Assembly: GCA_021234155.1 (NCBI GenBank)
Contig: JAJEKV010000015.1
Coordinates: forward strand, 1,524,852 to 1,588,851
Direction of reading: 5' to 3'
Length of the DNA stretch: 64,000 nucleotides
DNA from: Isoetes taiwanensis
Lineage: Eukaryota > Streptophyta > Lycopodiopsida > Isoetales > Isoetaceae
Every line of letters starts with the position of its first letter. Position 1 is the first letter of the stretch. The translations under genes and the position numbers were made by a program. Under the pieces are notes generated by a model that did not search any database, had not been told where the DNA came from, and saw only the letters and a program-made list of their open reading frames with translations. Of the stretch, positions 35,700 through 47,081 are shown in pieces.

Positions 35700-37008
35700 C
35701 TTTTTTTTTTCTTTTTTTGAGAGAGAGAGAGAGAATGAAGCTTTTTAATCATTAATTATGGAAAACAATTACATTGGAGATTTGGAACATAATCAAGAAG
35801 ATAATGTCCACAATCTCATAAACTAAGATAGATAAGCAATATGCATGAGATTTGCCCTTATCCTAAACCAAAAAGGCATCACATCCATATGCTTTTTGAA
35901 AAATCAAAATGAGGTTCAAAATATCAAGGGCTGAATTCAGCAAATCGATGATGTAAAGATCTTGAGGTGTTTTGGTACTAGAAAAAAATCAACTCCCTTA
36001 TAAAGATACTGTAGAGCCATTGCACCTGTGAACATAATATATAAAGGAGTTGAAAGTTATAAGAGTCTAGGAAATGAAAGTGTTCTCGGATTTGTGGCTG
36101 ATAGATAGGGATTTGGTTATCTCCTCAGTCAACAATTTCCAACAGTCTCACTGCATTACATGTGGCCATCAAGTGGATCATAGTGCCATAAAATCAGCTC
36201 TTTCGCTATGGTAATAATAGCTTTCTCCGTAGAAGTGGAATTGTACATCTATCATGTTCTCACTCTTATTATTTACAAGCAAGAAGAGTGCATGCATTAT
36301 ATGTGTGTCCTTGCAAATTTCTTCAGCCCAAAGCACTTCATGTACTGGGATCTCACTTAATCTTTTCATTAATTTCCCCTTAACTATCCCTGTCCAAAAG
36401 TTGTAATCATGGTTGTTCTGAAAGCAATGTATTTGATCACTGATCTGACCTCTGTATAACCTTTCTTCTGCCATATCATATTGAAGATCAAGCTTGTGCT
36501 TGCAGTTCCACAGATAATCTAGCATCAAGAATATCAGTGTTAACAAATTCATGATGACATTTAAGTCTATAACATTTAAATAAACCAATAAATTCTCCAA
36601 CTTGATTCCATTTATTGTCAAAATGTTGCTCCTCACTTTTAATTTTATGAGCAGACAATAGTTTGCAATTTAATCCATACAACTGAGACATTGTGACCAC
36701 CATGCATACATCTGTTTCTGTGCTTCCATATATCCCAAATAATTGTGTAGCATAAAGTGTTGCAAAGTAATTCATCATTGATAAGGAAATCAATAATGTT
36801 CACAGATCTATGAATATCAAAATGTTGTTCAAACCAGTCCCATAGCCTATTAATTCCTGGGCACATAATTATGTGTTCTATAGTTTTAATGAAATTACAA
36901 CCAAGAGGGCATTTTTGGGATCATAATGCAATCTATAAATGAGCTCTCTACATGGAATACTTTTATTAGTCACCAACCAAATAAAATAAGTGATTCTAGG
37001 GGCACGGT
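35700..37008 (-). mobile_element. L1 LINE 3' fragment, 5'-truncated
   Basis: On the minus strand the tail is a CT repeat followed by an A-rich run (35700-35718). From 37008 down to about 36480, frames with ITYFIWLVTNKSIPC, WDWFEQHFDI and IIWDIWKHRNRCMHGG follow the C-terminus of the LINE at 48.64-52.31 kb (ISYFAWLIANKSVPC, WAWFEDTFHI, ALWNVWKHRNRCQYGG). It is therefore the same family. At least two frameshifts are present. It is truncated in the zf-RVT region. Confidence 0.82.
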
Positions 37009-37265
37009 ATATTACAGGTGCTCCGAAGGGCATAGCCAGAATCGGGCCCTTGACGGACGTCCATGAGCACGGGGGTACTGTTGGTCGCAATTGCCGGGCA
37101 GTTGTGATTTAATAGGCCATGTTGACTGTAATCAGTCTATAGTGACGGAATGCGGGATAAGTGGTAATAATTGCTAGCGACGGATAATGGATCGCTAGGG
37201 GCACTAATGTTAGGAAATATTAGTGCGGAAGGAGCTCGCGGGGTTTGTAGAGGCGAAAGATCTAT

Positions 37266-37709
37266 ATGGGTGCATGGTTAGCATTGTTCCCACTACTCTC
37301 CTACTACTCTCCTACTTCTGCCTCTCATGCTTCTGAGGTTGTTATGGATGATGGTCCTAATCTTCAGTGCGCTAAAGAGTCATGGCAACATGTCAATTGG
37401 AAGAAGGCAGCGAGGAAAAAGTCTGTGATATCATCTTATACGGCTATCCTGCCTCGCACTATTCAATGGCATGAGAATTTGATGTCTATTGACGATCATC
37501 TCGATGACGTAGAACATGATGACTGTGATGAGGCCATTAAACGCCTCAAGGTGGCACAAGGATTATGATTATACTCTGTCTGTGTATGGGTGGTTTTGCT
37601 TAGTGGACTATTTCGTCCTCTAGGTGTTGAGTCCCATGTCACAGGTGTCTTGTATGTATCTTGATTTTCCTTGATAATAAATTGTCGTTCTTCAAAAAAA
37701 AAAAAAGCT
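37266..37709 (+). mobile_element. Retroposed 3' end with ORF and poly(A)
   Basis: An open frame of 100 residues (37266-37568) without a recognised domain is followed by about 115 bases of untranslated sequence, TTGATAATAAATTG (polyadenylation-signal-like) and a 13-A run ending at 37709. The SWQHVNWKKAARKK segment recalls the polar C-terminal region of LINE ORF1 proteins, but this is weak. It could equally be a processed gene copy. No target duplication was identified. Confidence 0.5.
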
Positions 37710-37838
37710 TTGTTATATTATTGTTAATGAAACTAGTATAGGCACTAGGGGCTAAACGCATTAATATAAAAGAATGCAAGTTAGCTATGGTTAAAAATGT
37801 CTATTAAATGGACACGTGGCATCAAATGGTTGGTTGGG

Positions 37839-38375
37839 TGTTAAAACCTGATATATAATGGATCGAAACGAATTCGTATCAGACAAAAGGGGACCCGGCT
37901 GCCAGATCTAATAGTCGTGTCAAAGAACTATGATTTAGATCGAATCTAAGGATGGGCAGGCCGGTTTTGGGCTGTAGGAAACTAAAGTGAACTCCAGTGG
38001 CTGTATTATAAAGCCTGGAGAGCAAACTCAGTTGGAAAAGGGAATTGGGTCTGAAGAAGAGAGGAGTCGATTCTGTTGCCAGAGTAATCTATCTGAATCA
38101 GGACTTGGACCACGAGGTTGTCTTAGCATGCCGAGGCTGTGGTTGTGGCCCAGAGCAGATTGGATCTGCCAAGGGTCGGATTGAGCCTTTGGGCAGTCGA
38201 CTGGTATTCACCCAGGGAGAAATCACTGGAAGAATCCAGTTGCTGAGTGAGCTCCACATAAGAGCAAGCCAAAACTGATCAGTGAGGGGGATCTGGGATC
38301 CAAGATGTGGGCGGAACTGATCGGCATGTCTCACGTGGGCAAGGACTTCTCAAGGGAAATTTTTTTGCCGTAACA
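37839..38375 (+). repeat. 5' LTR of a gypsy element (537 bp)
   Basis: Begins TGTTAAAACC and ends GCCGTAACA, so the ends form the inverted repeat TGTTA/TAACA. The primer-binding site follows one base later. ATTATAAAG near 38005 is a possible TATA box. The partner 3' LTR is not in the window. Confidence 0.7.
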
Positions 38376-38376
38376 G

Positions 38377-38388
38377 TGGTATCAGAGC
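38377..38388 (+). other. Primer-binding site, initiator tRNA-Met type
   Basis: TGGTATCAGAGC, the standard plant primer-binding site complementary to the 3' end of initiator tRNA-Met, one base after the LTR end and three bases before the gag ATG at 38392. Confidence 0.92.
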
Positions 38389-38391
38389 TCA

Positions 38392-40183
38392 ATGACTGAA
38401 CCTATGCCAGATATGCCAGCAGGACCTGTTGACGGATTGCCTGAAGTGCATCAGCCTGAAGAGGGCATAATACCTACCCTCGAGGACATTCATTTAGAAG
38501 ATGAATTGCCCGAGTTTGAGCTGGATGGGGGAGCACCCTCAGAAACTACTCCTGAAGCAGCTATTCCTATAGGTGCCGATCATGTAATTGCTGCAAGTGC
38601 AGCTAATACTGATAATGAAAATGCCAGGAACGCTCCGGGAGCAAGTACTGAGTGGGATCCGGTAGGTGGGAACTTACCCGACGAGAATGTAGGTCATATC
38701 AACCGCCTAACTGGGGAACTGAACGAGATAAGGGCTGAACAAGCTAGGTTTCGAAACACCATAGGGTTGATACAACAAAACATGCAGCAATGGGCTGCTG
38801 AAGGGAAGGCCCGGGAACTTCGTTTAAGTAATGTAGTAGAAAAGTTTCTACAGGTGGCTGGGGCAGTTCCCACTGCTCCAGGGGCAAACCATGGTGTTCC
38901 TCACGAGGTTGCATGTCCGGGACCTAGTGCACCATCAGGAGTAAACACGGGTTGGCCGAAGAACCAGTAGCTCAGGGTGTCATGGAAGGTGTCGCTCAGC
39001 CAGGAGAATCCCTGGGGGAGCTTTATGGTGAAGAGATTAAGTCCCTAGAGCATGTAAAGATGCCCGATTTCTATGCCAAGAATGTTACGCCTGAGCAGGC
39101 TATACGATGGTTCAATCAAATGAAGCTGTATTTTGCAGCTACAAAGAAAGGTGAGAATGCCGACTGATGTATGCCACCCTGAAGTTGAAGGGACCGGCAG
39201 CTGCATGGTGGGACATCCACACCGAGAATGGTCAGAAGCTGCGTACTTGGAGGGATTTTTGTCGCTTGTTCCGACAGGAGTATGCACCTCATCATGACCG
39301 GCGACATGCGCTCATACAGCTGAAGGAGCTCACTCAGACAAGGTCTCTATGGGATTATGTGACGGAGCTGAGGGCGCTCTTTTCACGATTACCTGAGATT
39401 ACTGCCAGGATGCGCGTGGGTCATTTTATAAATGGTCTACGGGATGCTAGCATTCGCACACATTTGCTGCAGGCTGAACCTGCTGACTTTGAGCTGGCTG
39501 TTGAGATTGCCAGGAAATTGGTGGATAGGGAAGAGTCCAAGAAGGCACAAAACTTTGCTAACTGAAAGGCAAAAAGGACTGCGGAAACTTCTCAGGGATC
39601 TGCTCCCTCTAAGAAGCAGAAGAATGATTATAAGGATAAGGCCGCCAGGGGCAAGGCCAAGGAAGGTGATACCAAAACAGATAAACCCAAAGGGTGTTAT
39701 CGTTGCGGGGTTGTAGGGCACTTTGCCCGAGACTGTACAAAGCCTTGCAAGAAAGTTTTGGCCAGCACTGCAAAGGTAAATGATAAGCCAGAAGTAAAGG
39801 CGTTATCAGTTATCGCTCGAGAAGAGATGGTAAGTCCTACTTCATGCTCTTATGCAGATAAAGTTATAAGATTGTTAGATAGAATCAATAGTAGAAACGT
39901 AGTTGTTTTGGTTGATTCTGGAAGCACTCATAACTTTAATTCTGCAGATCTAGTATATGATTTGGGGCTGGAATTGAACGAGGTGGCTCCGTATGTGATT
40001 GAGTCTGAGGCTGGACCACAAACTCAGTGTCACAGTGAGCAAGCACGGGGTGTTTGCTTGGAGTTGTTGGACAAAGAATCACGGGTTGTAACATCTATGT
40101 CCATATATTTAGACATCGCTCAGGTAAAGCGATATGATGTCATTCTAGGCATGAAATGGTTACAGGGTAAAAGCACGCTGTGA
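38392..40183 (+). pseudogene. Gypsy gag and protease, truncated before RT
   Basis: Gag begins at the ATG just after the primer-binding site. The capsid part (38990-39560) has MPDFYAKNVTPEQAIRWF and GPAAAWWDIHTEN. The nucleocapsid near 39690 has one knuckle, CYRCGVVGHFARDC. The protease near 39896 has VLVDSGSTHNF and ends YDVILGMKWLQG. A frameshift near 38955, a TGA at about 39166 and a TGA at about 39563 break the frame. The frame ends at 40183 and no RT, RNase H or integrase follows, so the element is cut off on its 3' side. The layout fits a plant chromovirus. Confidence 0.88.
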
Positions 40184-40499
40184 TGTTCCAATTCGGTTGT
40201 CCCCCCTGTCCCCCCAAAATGCGGCCGTGCATCCTCCACTTTTTGTGGTATGAAAGTATAATTATGGCACCGCTCAACTGTCATCATTTAAGAATGGAGT
40301 CCCAATTTGTGGGGGAAATTCTAATTTCAAAACTAAAATTCAAATTTCTATTCTTTCGAAAATTCCTGTTCTTTGTCTCCGTCCTGTTCTTTGGCTCCCT
40401 TCCTGCTGCAAGCTCCAATCCATTGTGGATATGGATGTCAACGAGGTAATCTGTCCACAAACTGACATTTCAGACAGGAAAAAATGAAGAAGAACCAAG

Positions 40500-41185
40500 G
40501 AAGAAGAAATGTTGAAGAAAAGACGCCAGAGGAAAAGAAGAAGAGAGGAAAAACTGGAGCTTGCAAAATTGGCAGAAGGATCCGGTTCATCAAGAAGTGC
40601 AAGTAGTAAACGCCGTATTGTCCTTAATTTGCTAACGTCTTTCCATAAACAGACCAAAAGAATTGAGGATAGCATGAAGAAATAAATTTTACTTGAGTTT
40701 TGAGGGATAAAACATTGGAAAAAAATTTAGGCGAAGAATTAAAAGATTTGGAAGCCAAAAGCATCGTCATAAGGAGCCTCTGGGACTCCATGCGGACTGT
40801 GAAACTCTCTACCAGCAATGACTGCCTAGCAGCCAAGAATAGCTGTCTTGCAATGTCTGTACCACGCCATGCAGATTCTGAAACAAGTGACAAAATCAGT
40901 CAGAGAGATCTTAGAAAGGCATTAGGTGTTCACCCAAGAAACCTGCAAAAGGCAAAAAAAAAGAGGGAAGAGATTGATTACAATGGTGGGAAATGGGTTT
41001 CTTATAAGAGGGCTAAAAGATTCGATGCAATTTCAGATGAACAGATAGAAAAGATTCAAAATTTTTGGATTGAGAACACCAGAGTGTCTCCTAACATAAA
41101 GGATGTTAGAACTAGAAGATTGGAGAGAAATGTAAGAGAAGAACATGCTGCCCACTATCTGGAGGAATCACAGGTTAATTTATAA
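40500..41185 (+). CDS. Unassigned basic protein, possible DNA-binding region
   Basis: An uninterrupted frame of 161 residues spans 40700-41185. A second basic frame with KKRRQRKRRREEK lies just upstream (about 40510-40690, ending in TAA), perhaps the same gene after a frameshift. The main frame has a Lys/Arg-rich N-terminal half, a segment RDLRKALGVHPRNLQKAKKK that could be a helix-turn-helix, and FWIENTRVSPNIKDVRTRRL followed by EEHAAHYLEESQ. I recall no named family with certainty; similarly arranged segments occur in repetitive uncharacterised proteins of plants and animals, which points to a transposon-borne gene. It lies between a truncated gypsy element and the DIRS-like element and may be part of neither. 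Confidence 0.45.
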
Positions 41186-41464
41186 ATTCTGTTATTCATG
41201 TTTTCTTAGTTATGGTGCTTAGTGTGGTGGTGCATGTGGTGGTTATTGTGTTGTATAGTGATTGTGGTGTAGTGTATGCAGCATGTGAATTGTGTGTAGT
41301 TGACTCTGAAATGCAGCTAAATAATATTTAATGTTGGGAATATTAGAACATGGCAGAATTGAGTTACAAGTACTACATTCCTTTACTGGGTCTGTATGTA
41401 CAGTCTAAAAATATTTGAGAACGACAGATAACTAACTAATCCTAAAAGTAATTTTTGTTGAATA
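41186..41464. other. Spacer before the DIRS-like element
   Basis: GT-rich sequence at 41210-41300 with many TGTGGTG/GTGTAGT phrases. No gene seen. Confidence 0.4.
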
Positions 41465-41664
41465 ATGCTACGGTTCTATTACGCTAGCAATAGAACCGCC
41501 ATTCCTTGGATGGGGACGCCACCTCAGCTCATTTTCCCCTTTTTATAGCCCATTTTTTCCTTTTCTTTGGCTACCGGCATTCTCCTTGGGCTTTTCTCCT
41601 AGTTACGATCGCCTCTACCTAGTTTTCCTACCTTCGTAAGCCTGTCATAGCCAAAGAGCTCAAC

Positions 41665-42810
41665 TTGGGGTCACGACTGGTCTGTGTGCCTAGTGCCTGC
41701 GTTCCAACACAAGAAAGTTTCCAGACATTTCACGATATGGCAGATCAGAACATTCCTAGCACTTCTCAGGTTTCTCTGCGGGCTCGGAGGGCTAAACGGG
41801 TCGCGGCAAGCACTGCCCCATCCACCCCATCTATGCGACGTGTTCGCACCGCTGCAGTTTCTATTGCCTCTGAGGTGTCTGCTGTGCATACCCCTGCAGC
41901 TTCTGTTGAGCTTGTCACCCCGGTTTTTTCCACTATTAGATGCAAGGGCGTAGCTTCTCATTCTGACTCGGCTGGTCCATCTCGGGCTATTTCCTCTGTG
42001 TCATTTGCTTCTGTGCCGCCCCCTGTGTTCTCTTTTGCCTCCGCGGGTCCCACTGTGGGGTTGAGCCACTCTTTGCCGACCGCTGGTTTTGCAGTTCCCG
42101 CCTCTCAGTCCGTGGATATGGTGCCCCAGCTGTTGCAAACCTTTCAATTACAGATGGCGCAGATCCAGAGCCTTCAATCGACACTCACTTCTAACACTTC
42201 TGTTCATGAGCAGATCGAGGTGTTGTGCCAAGAAGTTCGAGAACGTTCATCACGATCAGTTCCTAGCTTTAAGAGAGAGTCATCGTGCCACCAGTACGAG
42301 TTCCTTTGTATGACGGAGTCCAGGTTTCGGGAGCTTCATGCTCGATTGATTGCCCTGTCTCCTCGTGTGCCTGATGATGTCCTCCAGACTGTCGAAGAAG
42401 GTAAGACTGCCACTTTGCAGAGAATGAAATTTTTGATTATTGCTGATCGCGAGGGCTATGACGCCGCCTTGGATTTTGACGACCACACTGGCCCTGCCCT
42501 GACTGCTGATGATTCTACGAAATTAAAACTAGCTCGGCAGATGCATCGTGATCGGCGCCCTCCTGTTTCTAGGTCCACTGCTTCGCCCTCTGGCTCCACC
42601 TTCTTTGCCACACCTCAATCCCCTTTTTCCTCATCCCGGTCGGGTGCCCGCCCATTCTGCACTTTTTGTGGGCGCCTGGGCCATCGCATTGAAACATGCC
42701 ATTCTCGCCCCAACACGGGCTCCCCTGTTGCCCCCCTCCCGCATTTGGTTCCGCCCCCAGGTCCTTTAGCGCCGGCCCCAGCTCCATTTTTTCCTCGTCC
42801 CGGCCCTTGA
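41665..42810 (+). CDS. DIRS-like ORF1 (gag-like, CCHC knuckle)
   Basis: An intact 381-residue frame; the ATG at 41737 (MADQNIPSTS) may be the true start, giving 357 residues. The N-terminal two fifths are Ser/Ala/Val-rich. A middle region with LLQTFQLQMAQIQSLQSTL looks helical. RFRELHARLIALSPRVPDD follows, and a zinc knuckle CTFCGRLGHRIETC stands near residue 330. The C-terminus is Pro-rich. Its position ahead of the RT and its single knuckle make it the gag-like protein of the element. Confidence 0.78.
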   Translation: MGSRLVCVPSACVPTQESFQTFHDMADQNIPSTSQVSLRARRAKRVAASTAPSTPSMRRVRTAAVSIASEVSAVHTPAASVELVTPVFSTIRCKGVASHSDSAGPSRAISSVSFASVPPPVFSFASAGPTVGLSHSLPTAGFAVPASQSVDMVPQLLQTFQLQMAQIQSLQSTLTSNTSVHEQIEVLCQEVRERSSRSVPSFKRESSCHQYEFLCMTESRFRELHARLIALSPRVPDDVLQTVEEGKTATLQRMKFLIIADREGYDAALDFDDHTGPALTADDSTKLKLARQMHRDRRPPVSRSTASPSGSTFFATPQSPFSSSRSGARPFCTFCGRLGHRIETCHSRPNTGSPVAPLPHLVPPPGPLAPAPAPFFPRPGP

Positions 42811-43183
42811 ATCGTAGTTCTCTCTTGGTTATTTTCTCCTTGTCAAAGATTCTCGATATTAATGCAAAATTTGGTCTTTTGTCAAAATTGTTGCCTTTGT
42901 TGTGATATAAATTTGGTTGAGTTGTGTTTTTGCTTCTGGTGAGCTGTGGTTGTTTTTTCTTCTCTATTATTCTTGAATATATTGAGGTTTGCTTACAGAT
43001 TGGACATTTTCAGTTTGTTAGGTATGGTAGGAAAAGTTTTCACTCGGCATTCTAGTTAGCTTTGTCATCTGGTTTCTTTGGGAATTTGCTTTTGTTTTTT
43101 ATCTAGGTGTTTGGTGTTAGCTTTGGGGTATTGTTTCTTATCCGCAGGTGTTCACTCAACTAACTTGGTTTGTTTTCTCTTAT

Positions 43184-45029
43184 GGCGGCATCACTTACAG
43201 TTTGTGCCCGTTTTTTCAGAATGTGCTCCGATCACCTCTGTCATCCTCATCTTGGCATCAACTCCTCCCCTGCGGATGATTTGGCCTCTGCTTCTGTGGT
43301 CCTAAACTGCCTCCAGACCGCTTTTCCTTTCTGGCAGTCTATCTGTTCCTCGCAACAGGTCTTGCATTGGATTTAGTTTGGTTATCGCCTCCCTTGGTCA
43401 TCTTCTCGTTTCTGCCTCGAACCACTCTTCTTTGTCTGCCCACCTCGATTTTGCACGATCGGCCATTTCTGATCTCTTGCGTATAGGTGCCGCGTCCCCT
43501 GTCCTCTCCTGCCCTTTCTTTTGCTGTCCCTTGGGTGTTGTCCCCAAAGGCCTAAACAAGTTTCGCCTTATCCTCGACTTGCGATGTTTGAACTCTTTCT
43601 TGATGATCCCCTCCTTTCGGTATGAGTCTCTTGAATTGCTTTCACATTTATGTCTGCCTAATGATTTTCTCTTTGCGGTCGACCTTAAGTCTGATTATCA
43701 CCATGTCTCTATCTGGCCTCCTCACTGCACTTTTTTAGGGTTTGAGCTCGAAGGTCGATTTTATGTCTTTAATGTCCTCTCCTTTGGTCTTGCTTCCGCC
43801 TCCTTTGTCTTTACCAAATTAGTTAGACAGTTAGTTCGGTTTTGACGAGGTCAGGATATCCGTTGCTTGCCCTATGTCGATGATATTTTGTTTCTTTGCC
43901 AGTCCCTCCCTGAGTCTCTTTAGATTCGCCTCATTGCCGACTTGCAGCAGGCCGGGTTTCTCTTGGCATGAAGAAATGTCGTTTTCGTCTCTCACACCGC
44001 ACAATCTTTTTAGGCTTCATAGTAGATGCCCAGGAGGGTTCTTTCGCATTTCTCGAGCCAAAAAGGAGCGGGTTTTATGTTGGCCTCCCAGTATGTCACT
44101 CCTCGCCTTATTGCCCGGTTTCTTGGTTTTATCCAATCTCTGTGCTTAGTCCTGGGCCATCTTTGTGCTGCCTTGACTTGGGGCCTCAATTCAGATTTGC
44201 GGGATGCAGACCTTTGGGATACCCCTTTCCTTTTGTCCCCTCTTGCGACACAGGAAATCCAGCTTTGGGAGACTGTTATACGTCATTTCGACAGAGCCCC
44301 TGTATGGCCCCCCACTGTGGTCAAATCTACCTTGGGTTTTGATGCTAGCGATGAGGGATGGGGCGGCTGGCTTTCACGTCCCGGTTCTCAGCTTCTCTTT
44401 CTCTGATGTCTTCTCAGCAGATGTTCGCCTCCAATCTTCCACTTGGCGCGAACTCTTTGCTCTTTTTCAGATCTTGCAGCAGTGTGCTCCGTTATTGACC
44501 GCATCTCGCATGATAGCTCGCAGGGATAACCAGAATGTGTTTTTTCTGTTATAGAGTGGCGGTTCACGATCTTCGATACTTCATTTTTTGCTTCTAGAAG
44601 TACTAATTTTTTGCTATCAGTATCATATTCAGTTGGAGCCGGTATGGGTTCCACGATTGGAGAATGAGTGGGCTGATTATCTATCAAAGATCCGGGCCTT
44701 TGATGAGTTTTCCTTATTCCCCTCTGTTTTTCATCTCTTGGAGGAGTGCTGGCCCTCATCATGTGGATCGTTTTGCTAGCCCTTCTAATGCCTTGCTTCC
44801 AGTCTTCAATACTAAAGATTGTTACCCTCACCAGATTGCACCTGATGCGTTGTCTTATGATTGGCATTTGTTCAATAACTACTGCTTTTCTCCGCCTGCC
44901 TTGATTCCCGAAGTATTGCATCATGCCCGTCTTTGCAGAGCGCGGCTTACGCTAGTTGTCTTCGCTTGGCCTTCTGCATCTTGCCACCATGCCGCGTTAT
45001 TTGCCTTGCGTTGTAATTTTTTCAATTGA
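43184..45029 (+). pseudogene. DIRS-like reverse transcriptase and RNase H, broken
   Basis: The frame opens near 43184. FPFWQSICSSQQVLHWI and FGYRLPW precede the RT palm, as in DIRS pol proteins. The palm (43378-43845) has VVPKGLNKFRLILDLRCLN and FAVDLKSDYHHV. A TGA at 43844 interrupts, then LPYVDDILFL (YVDD at 43873-43884) follows. RNase H near 44320 has LGFDASDEGWGGWL. WVPRLENEWADYLSKI near 44650 matches the connection to the recombinase region. Several stops and shifts are present, but the catalytic RT motif is retained. Confidence 0.82.
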
Positions 45030-45434
45030 ATAGATCTTTCTTGTTTTTCATCTAGTCATTTTTCCTTTTTTGACTCATTTGGTTCTAGGTTACGTTTGAT
45101 AGTTTAGAGGTTGATTTGACATCGATTGATTGTTGAGTTTTCTAGGTTTTGACTACGGTGTTTTTTGTCTCGTTTTTTCCAGATATCTTACCTTTCTTCG
45201 ACGATCCCTCTTTGCCCTTCTTCACCTCGGTGTTGGTGTCTGTCCGTGCATCGTCTACCTTGCTCAATTACTCTTCCGCCTGGCTATCTTTTCGTCATTG
45301 GTGCAGCTCATAGCAAATTGCAGCACTACCTGCCGCTCCCCTATATGTCGCCGCGTTTTTCTCCTCGTTGGTATCCGCCCGTCGTAGTCCTAACTCCATA
45401 GGCATCGCTTGCTGCTATCGCCTTTTTTCATGGC

Positions 45435-45955
45435 TTGGTCAACTTCCCGTCTCCTTGCTCTGCACCCCTTCCTACCTTAGTTCGTCAGGTGGCCCCACGT
45501 GTCCATAGCCCTTCACGGGTGCGTCTACCATTGATTGCGGCCCACGTTCGCCAAATCATTTCATTACTTGCCCCGTCACGGGCCGATTGGCGTAGTATTA
45601 TGAAAGCATGCCTTGTCACCATCTGCTTTGCTGGATTTCTTCGTATCTCTGAGGCCTTGCATCTGAATTGGCGCGATCTTTCTTTCTTCCCTGATCATGT
45701 CCAGTTGTTTATACGCAAATCCAAGTGCGACCAAGCTGCTGCCGGTCAAGAAGTCCTCATTGCTCGCACTTTTTCTCCCTTGTGTCCTGTGATGTTACTG
45801 CAGCGTTTATTATCTGTCTGTGGTTTTTGCACCTCTGACCCACCTTCAGGTGGTCCGCTTTTTCGCTTTTCCTTGGCTTCCTCGCGCCCGTTTGATAACC
45901 TTTGTTAATAGGGCTCCTCCGACAGTCCAAGCTGGCCTTCTGATATCACACTGGT
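45435..45955 (+). pseudogene. Tyrosine recombinase of the DIRS-like element, cut at its 3' end
   Basis: The frame of 157 residues from 45435 contains ACLVTICFAGFLRISEALHL, where the Arg of LRISEAL is the first catalytic Arg of tyrosine recombinases, and a following FIRKSKCDQ segment with the conserved Lys region. The distal H-x-x-R and Tyr motifs are not found: a shift near 45905 and the copia LTR starting at 45956 remove them. GAPPTVQAGL-like sequence just before the break corresponds to the region after the second Arg in this family. Confidence 0.78.
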
Positions 45956-46268
45956 TGGATATGCGAGACAGCTCCTCCTATAACTCCTCCGACATCCTAT
46001 CGGATCTTTGCTTGTGTAGCCTGTAAATCCTGCTTGTTGGATTGACTGGGAATCAAATCCATTCGCTGCTGCAACCGTATATCTGATCAGAATAGATCAG
46101 TCCGATCCTCCTCCTGTAACCGACCGGTTATGCAATTCGGCTCCACCTCTCTGTCTTCAACTATCGGTTCAATCCCCTTTTTATCGTTCTTACCTGAACC
46201 GCCGCTTGCAAAAGCGTGTACTTGTGGCGTGGTCATGCCACAACACGTGTACAGGCTGTAATTCATCA
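45956..46268 (-). repeat. Copia 3' LTR (313 bp)
   Basis: On the minus strand it starts TGATGAATTACAGCC right after the polypurine tract at 46269-46285 and ends CTCGCATATCCA. It interrupts the recombinase ORF of the DIRS-like element. The 5' LTR is not in the window, so the target duplication cannot be checked. Confidence 0.72.
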
Positions 46269-46371
46269 TTCTCCCCCTCAGCCTATACATCTCATAATTC
46301 CTACTTGTTTTTTTGCAACCTGTAGTTTTGGTTTAGTAAGAACCTTAGTCAACATATCTGCCTGTTGCAAT

Positions 46372-47081
46372 CAGGGTTGCCCTTAAGACCAAATTCGTCT
46401 AAGTATAATTTAGAAGGTCGGGCGAATAATAGAGTTGCAAGATTAGTTATGTTGGCGAATATTTTTTAGACATGAATGTTTTCTTATAGAAATCTAGGCG
46501 AATCATGGCCAATATTATTTTGCCAAAATTTAAGTATCTTTATTTTCCAAGTGCAATTTCTGTGGTGAAATTTTATTCACCGGCATCCATATTTAATCAA
46601 GGACACAAACACATTATAACTATAGTTGCATGATGCAATACCATAACTTAACCTTGGCAAATGAGAACATGGCTTATCCTTGTAGATAAAACAAATCTAT
46701 TAAGAGGGAGGTCTGTAAAAAAGTGCTCTCCAGTGCATCCTTAGAAGTATTTGAAACACAGTAGCTACAAAAATAACTCTTAAAATTATCATATGTACTG
46801 GATGGATATGGAGAATAGATTAGGTTATGAAGAAAGCCTAGAATACTAGGCCATACCTTAAGAAAACTTCGAGATGGAGGGTAGAGGATAAGGCGATTCC
46901 ATGGTTATGACGCTTAGTGGATGTGGCGAATTTTTAAGTGGAGTGAGATTTGTTTGTAGAAAAGTTGGCTAATTTTATTTTTTTCATCTATAACGGGCCC
47001 TACTAAACCATAGCGTCAAAATTTCTCGATACCCCTTAAAAATAGCCTTTTGGCGAACTTTTGTCCTTAAGGGCTACCCTG
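46372..47081. mobile_element. hAT-type MITE 2 (710 bp) inserted in the copia RNase H
   Basis: Terminal inverted repeats CAGGGTTGCCCTTAAG (left) and CAGGGTAGCCCTTAAG (right, read inward) with one difference, and a perfect 8-bp target duplication GTTGCAAT at 46364-46371 and 47082-47089. No transposase is encoded. The TIR sequence differs from MITE 1, so it is another family. Confidence 0.94.

Larger units (their letters stand above)
41465..45955 (+). mobile_element. DIRS-like tyrosine-recombinase retrotransposon
   Basis: The order is gag-like ORF with one CCHC knuckle, then RT of the DIRS type with YVDD, then RNase H, then a tyrosine recombinase and no integrase. That set defines the YR retrotransposons (DIRS/Ngaro). 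A 10-bp inverted repeat CGGTTCTATT/AATAGAACCG at 41471-41498 lies near the presumed left end. The right end is cut by a copia LTR at 45956. Internal stops in pol make it inactive. Neither the inverted terminal repeats of DIRS nor the split repeats of Ngaro could be shown, so the subgroup is open. Confidence 0.8.

Noticed and set aside
44388-44924. Minus-strand frame of 178 residues over the DIRS-like element
   Set aside because: Opposite to recognisable RNase H and connection motifs on the plus strand; no domain of its own.
41465-46020. Ngaro-type split direct repeats at the ends of the DIRS-like element
   Set aside because: Looked for but not found; the right end is removed by the copia insertion, so the subgroup is left open.
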